9,251 bases of DNA from Sediminibacterium sp. (GTDB lineage Bacteria > Bacteroidota > Bacteroidia > Chitinophagales > Chitinophagaceae). The first letter of the stretch is position 1; the number at the start of each line of letters is the position of its first letter. The stretch is from the NCBI GenBank assembly GCA_017987615.1, contig JAGNTI010000045.1, forward strand, positions 1 through 9,251. The letters run 5' to 3'. This document shows, piece after piece, positions 6,918 to 9,251 of the stretch. Made by a program: the position numbers and the translations under genes. Below the pieces are notes generated by a model, which saw nothing but the letters and a program-made list of their open reading frames with translations, was not told the DNA's origin and ran no database searches.

Positions 6918-7928
6918 ATGAAATTTTTAGTAATCCGCTTTTCGTCAATTGGTGATATCGTTTTAACAACGGCTGCTATTCGTTGTTTAAAACAGCAAGT
7001 CCCGGATGCTGAAATTCATTTTTTGACCAAAGAAAGTTTTAAACCGGTTACACTGCATAATCCATACATTTCGCAGTTTCATTATTTAAAGGATGATTTA
7101 AATGAAACCATTGCAGCGCTAAAAGCGCAAAATTTTGATTGGATTATAGATTTACATAAAAACTTTAGAACCTGGCGCATTAAAACAGCGCTTAAAGTAT
7201 CTGCTTTAACCTATAAAAAACTAAGCCTTCATAAGTTCTTTTTAACTAAGCTTGGCATCAAAAATAAAATCCCTAATCGTCATATTGTAGACAGGTGTAT
7301 CGATACACTCGCGCCACTTGGCGTGCAAAATGATGGCAAAGGGCTCGATTATTTTATTGCCCCCGAGGATCATATTAAAGCAGAGGATTTACCTACGGCG
7401 CATAGCGCCGGTTATGTAGCGCTTGTTATTGGCGCATCCTATGCCACCAAAAAACTACCACTTCTAAAACTACAGCAGCTTTGCAAAAAAATTAATTTTC
7501 CCATTGTGCTGGTAGGTGGACCAGAAGACGCCAAAGAAGGGGATGCAGTGGCCGCTATCGACCCTATTAAAATTTACAATGCCTGCGGAAAGTTTAGTTT
7601 AAATGAGTCTGCTAGTATTGTTCAAAAATCGAGAATGGTTATTTCTCATGATACGGGGTTACAATACATCGCTTGTGCCTTTAACAAGCCCGTGCTTGCC
7701 ATTTGGGGCTCCACGTCACCAATGTTACAGGTAGAGCCTTACTATGGCGAGGCAACGGCCCCTGCAATGGGTTTGAGTATGCCGCCGTATCAAAATTTTA
7801 TAGTACCACATTTGACTTGTCAACCTTGTTCCAATTACGGCACAAAAAAATGCCCCAAAGGGCATTTTAATTGTATGATGCTACAAGACACTACTGCGAT
7901 TGCAGCAGCCGTAGAAAAATATTTATAA
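6918..7928 (+). CDS. glycosyltransferase family 9 (heptosyltransferase-like)
   Basis: A 336-residue GT-B fold enzyme of the ADP-heptose:LPS heptosyltransferase family (GT9), which adds sugars to the lipopolysaccharide core or related surface glycans at the cytoplasmic face of the inner membrane. The N-terminus MKFLVIRFSSIGDIVLTTAA is the classic opening (RxSSIGDxxLT). It fixes the start at ATG 6918, although the frame is open further back into the MFS gene. FPIVLVGGPEDA (194-205) begins the nucleotide-sugar domain. SHDTGLQYIACAFNKPVLAI (243-262) is the donor-site motif, but the His usually found after DTGxx is Tyr250 here. Four cysteines (301, 304, 312, 319) lie in the C-terminal CQPCSNYGTKKCPKGHFNC segment, a pattern I associate with Bacteroidota members. 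It is the last gene of the operon, and its stop interlocks with that of convergent mdh. Sugar donor and acceptor are unknown. Confidence 0.92.
   Translation: MKFLVIRFSSIGDIVLTTAAIRCLKQQVPDAEIHFLTKESFKPVTLHNPYISQFHYLKDDLNETIAALKAQNFDWIIDLHKNFRTWRIKTALKVSALTYKKLSLHKFFLTKLGIKNKIPNRHIVDRCIDTLAPLGVQNDGKGLDYFIAPEDHIKAEDLPTAHSAGYVALVIGASYATKKLPLLKLQQLCKKINFPIVLVGGPEDAKEGDAVAAIDPIKIYNACGKFSLNESASIVQKSRMVISHDTGLQYIACAFNKPVLAIWGSTSPMLQVEPYYGEATAPAMGLSMPPYQNFIVPHLTCQPCSNYGTKKCPKGHFNCMMLQDTTAIAAAVEKYL
7923..7928. other. interlocked double stop TTATAA of the convergent genes
   Basis: The palindrome TTATAA ends both genes. On the + strand it reads Leu (TTA) then TAA for the glycosyltransferase; on the - strand it reads Leu (TTA) then TAA for mdh. 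Each gene's last sense codon is thus the other's stop codon, a 6-bp tail-to-tail overlap. No terminator can lie between the genes, and I see no GC-rich hairpin with a T-run just inside either coding end, so the two mRNAs should overlap at their 3' ends. Confidence 0.97.
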
Positions 7929-8852
7929 AGTTTTTAGAACGTCGTTCATGCTTCTAACAGCATCTGCGCTTTTGTTAAACGCTGCTTGCTCGTCTGCAGA
8001 AAGGTCCATGTCAACAATTTTTTCCCAGCCATTCTTGCCAATTACAACAGGAACGCCTAAGCAAATATCGTTTTGACCATATTCGCCATTAAGGCTTACG
8101 CAACATGTAAATAATTTTTTCTCATCACGTACAATGCTTTCAACTAATGCAGCACCGGCGGCACCTGGAGCATACCACGCAGATGTTCCTAATAATTTAG
8201 TGAGTGTTGCACCACCAACCATCGTGTCAGCAATAATTTTTTCTTGTTGCTCTTCAGATAAAAACTTAGTTACTGGAATGCTATTCCATGTAGCATGCTT
8301 GATTAAAGGAATCATCGTTGTATCGCCATGACCACCCACAACAAGTGCGTTTAAATCGGCAGGGCTACAATCAAGTGTAGTGCTTAATTGATATTTGAAA
8401 CGAGCGCTATCAAGTGTACCGCCCATACCAATAATTCTATTTTTTGGTAAACCAGTAGATTGTAATGCCAAGTAGGTCATGGTATCCATTGGGTTACTGA
8501 TCACAATAATGATGGCGTTAGGAGAGTGCTTTAAAATATTTTCACAAACACCTTTTACGATACCTGCGTTGGTGCCAATTAATTCTTCGCGGGTCATACC
8601 TGGTTTACGAGGTAAGCCAGATGTGATTACTACAACATCAGAGTTTGCTGTTTTAGTATAATCGTTGGTGCTACCAGAAATTCTAGTATCAAAACCAAGC
8701 AATGCTGCTGTTTGCATCATGTCTTGTGCTTTGCCTTCTGCAAAACCTTCTTTGATGTCTAATAAAACAAGTTCGCTTGCTAATTCTTTGCGCGCAATAT
8801 TGTCTGCACAGGTTGCACCTACTGCTCCAGCGCCCACTACCGTAATTTTCAT
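7923..8852 (-). CDS. mdh: malate dehydrogenase (NAD-dependent, LDH-like type)
   Basis: A 309-residue cytoplasmic enzyme that interconverts malate and oxaloacetate with NAD in the TCA cycle. The Rossmann loop GAGAVG (7-12) and Asp32 at the end of strand 2 (LVLLDI) indicate NAD rather than NADP. Arg82 in GLPRKPGMTREEL is the residue that separates malate from lactate dehydrogenases (Gln in LDH), and Arg88 is its substrate-binding partner. Asn120 (SNPMD), Asp148 and Arg151 (GTLDSARF), and His175 (GGHGDT) complete the catalytic set. Length and motifs fit the homotetrameric LDH-like MDH group common in Bacteroidota. The ATG at 8852 is preferred to a TTG two codons upstream because it gives the standard MKITVVGAGAVG opening. 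A consensus -7 element lies 37 bp upstream, so it probably has its own promoter. It converges on the glycosyltransferase with a 6-bp overlap. Confidence 0.97.
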   Translation of the reverse strand: MKITVVGAGAVGATCADNIARKELASELVLLDIKEGFAEGKAQDMMQTAALLGFDTRISGSTNDYTKTANSDVVVITSGLPRKPGMTREELIGTNAGIVKGVCENILKHSPNAIIIVISNPMDTMTYLALQSTGLPKNRIIGMGGTLDSARFKYQLSTTLDCSPADLNALVVGGHGDTTMIPLIKHATWNSIPVTKFLSEEQQEKIIADTMVGGATLTKLLGTSAWYAPGAAGAALVESIVRDEKKLFTCCVSLNGEYGQNDICLGVPVVIGKNGWEKIVDMDLSADEQAAFNKSADAVRSMNDVLKTL

Positions 8853-8889
8853 ATACAATGTATTAAAAGGTGAATGTTATTTTCAGGCG

Positions 8890-8897
8890 CAAAGGTA
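8890..8897 (-). promoter_or_regulatory. Bacteroidota -7 promoter element for mdh
   Basis: The - strand reads TACCTTTG, a perfect match to the Bacteroidota sigma factor -7 consensus TAnnTTTG, followed by CG and a 37-bp leader to the mdh ATG. No good TTTG -33 box is seen at the usual spacing; that region instead holds the palindrome at 8910-8919. Immediately before the ATG the leader also contains ATACA-A-TGTAT (8853-8863). Confidence 0.62.
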
Positions 8898-8909
8898 CGT
8901 ATAGAATAC

Positions 8910-8919
8910 CATTATAATG
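8910..8919. promoter_or_regulatory. perfect palindrome upstream of the mdh -7 element
   Basis: CATTATAATG is a perfect 10-bp palindrome, 12 bases upstream of the -7 element and so roughly over the -33 region, and 2 bp after the stop of the upstream gene. It could be an operator. At this AT content a single palindrome of this size may also be chance. Confidence 0.25.
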
Positions 8920-8921
8920 TC

Positions 8922-9251
8922 TTAATGCGTCCCAATTAATTTGAGTAATTCCGGGATTTCTACCCCCATTTCGTAAGCTTTAACAAACTGTTTGCGGTTA
9001 TCGTAAACGGCTACAAATGGGGTGTATTTTACCTGGTAATAAGAGGGGATGCTATACTGCTGGTCTTGACCGCATACCATATTTGGGCATCCAATGAGTC
9101 CATATTTTTCTGAAAAAGCTTTTAGCTCCGGTATGCTTCTGCTGCCGGCCCATACAATATAAGTATGCTTTAGGCTATCAATGTTTTTAACCATTTCTGT
9201 AGCCTCGTGCTGACAATGTCCACAGTCAGGACTAAAGTAAATGATGATGGT
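8922..9251 (-). CDS. TlpA/thioredoxin-like thiol-disulfide protein (5' truncated)
   Basis: The last 109 residues of a thioredoxin-fold protein whose start is beyond the right edge. The ATG at 9194 is internal, because the frame continues upstream to the window end with the strand and active site TIIIYFSPDCGHCQHEATE. The redox motif is Cys10-Gly-His-Cys13 (visible numbering). The cis-proline loop is YTP at 76-78. The 65-residue distance between them is longer than in plain thioredoxin and fits the helical insert of TlpA/ResA-like proteins. Two further cysteines, Cys55 and Cys60 in GCPNMVCGQ, lie in the segment before the cis-proline. Such Bacteroidota proteins are usually periplasmic or lipoproteins that reduce or exchange disulfides, but any signal peptide is outside the window. 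It lies upstream of mdh on the same strand, 69 bp apart; no intrinsic terminator is visible between them, so read-through is possible. Confidence 0.82.
   Translation of the reverse strand, partial: TIIIYFSPDCGHCQHEATEMVKNIDSLKHTYIVWAGSRSIPELKAFSEKYGLIGCPNMVCGQDQQYSIPSYYQVKYTPFVAVYDNRKQFVKAYEMGVEIPELLKLIGTH

Noticed and set aside
8853..8858. TTG start two codons upstream for mdh
   Set aside because: The ATG at 8852 yields the standard MKITVVGAG opening, and the TTG lies in the leader.
8134..8904. Open frames of 65, 60 and 79 codons on the + strand across mdh
   Set aside because: They are antisense to a full-length, motif-complete mdh and show no independent evidence of coding.
9192..9194. 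ATG as the start of the thioredoxin-like gene
   Set aside because: The frame continues upstream without a stop and encodes the CGHC active site, so this Met is internal.
1..9251. Search by eye for tRNA/rRNA genes, CRISPR repeats, IS ends, att sites and riboswitches
   Set aside because: No cloverleaf-like gene, repeated spacer pattern, transposase or terminal inverted repeats were seen, and the intergenic gaps are too short for most riboswitch classes.

Overview
The window looks like chromosomal DNA from a member of the Bacteroidota, most likely a Chitinophagia or Sphingobacteriia type lineage. Four things suggest this. Base composition is AT-rich. None of the starts I inspected has a clear Shine-Dalgarno sequence. 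The YebC homologue has the Bacteroidota-style N-terminus ([10 protein letters not shown]). The mdh gene is preceded by a perfect copy of the Bacteroidota -7 promoter element TAnnTTTG. I see no phage, IS element, CRISPR array, RNA gene or sign of recent transfer. The longest gap between genes is 145 bp, so no stretch over 300 bases is without a gene.

Layout from left to right: (1) the 3' part of a thiamine-diphosphate-dependent 2-oxoacid dehydrogenase E1 gene, beta-type domains, + strand, cut by the left edge. (2) yebC, - strand, convergent with E1. (3) A very strong symmetrical terminator, then a CAT/YfnA-type amino acid permease, - strand. (4) A 145 bp divergent promoter region with three perfect 10-bp palindromes. 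(5) A tightly packed + strand cluster: SLC1-type dicarboxylate/amino acid:cation symporter, DedA-family membrane protein, MFS transporter, and GT9 (heptosyltransferase-like) glycosyltransferase, with gaps of 21, 2 and 16 bp. (6) mdh (malate dehydrogenase), - strand, whose stop codon interlocks with that of the glycosyltransferase. (7) The 3' end of a TlpA/thioredoxin-like gene with a CGHC motif, - strand, cut by the right edge.

Functionally this is mostly central metabolism (E1, MDH), nutrient uptake (three transporters) and envelope maintenance (DedA, GT9, thiol-redox protein). The four-gene + strand cluster is probably one transcription unit, since no terminator is visible inside it. It mixes two solute transporters with two genes that plausibly act on envelope lipids or glycans. 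Its common purpose cannot be read from sequence alone.

I found no convincing new biological system. The points most worth a second look are the palindrome-rich divergent promoter region, the interlocked TTATAA double stop between the glycosyltransferase and mdh, the His-to-Tyr change in the GT9 DTG motif, and the mixed four-gene operon.
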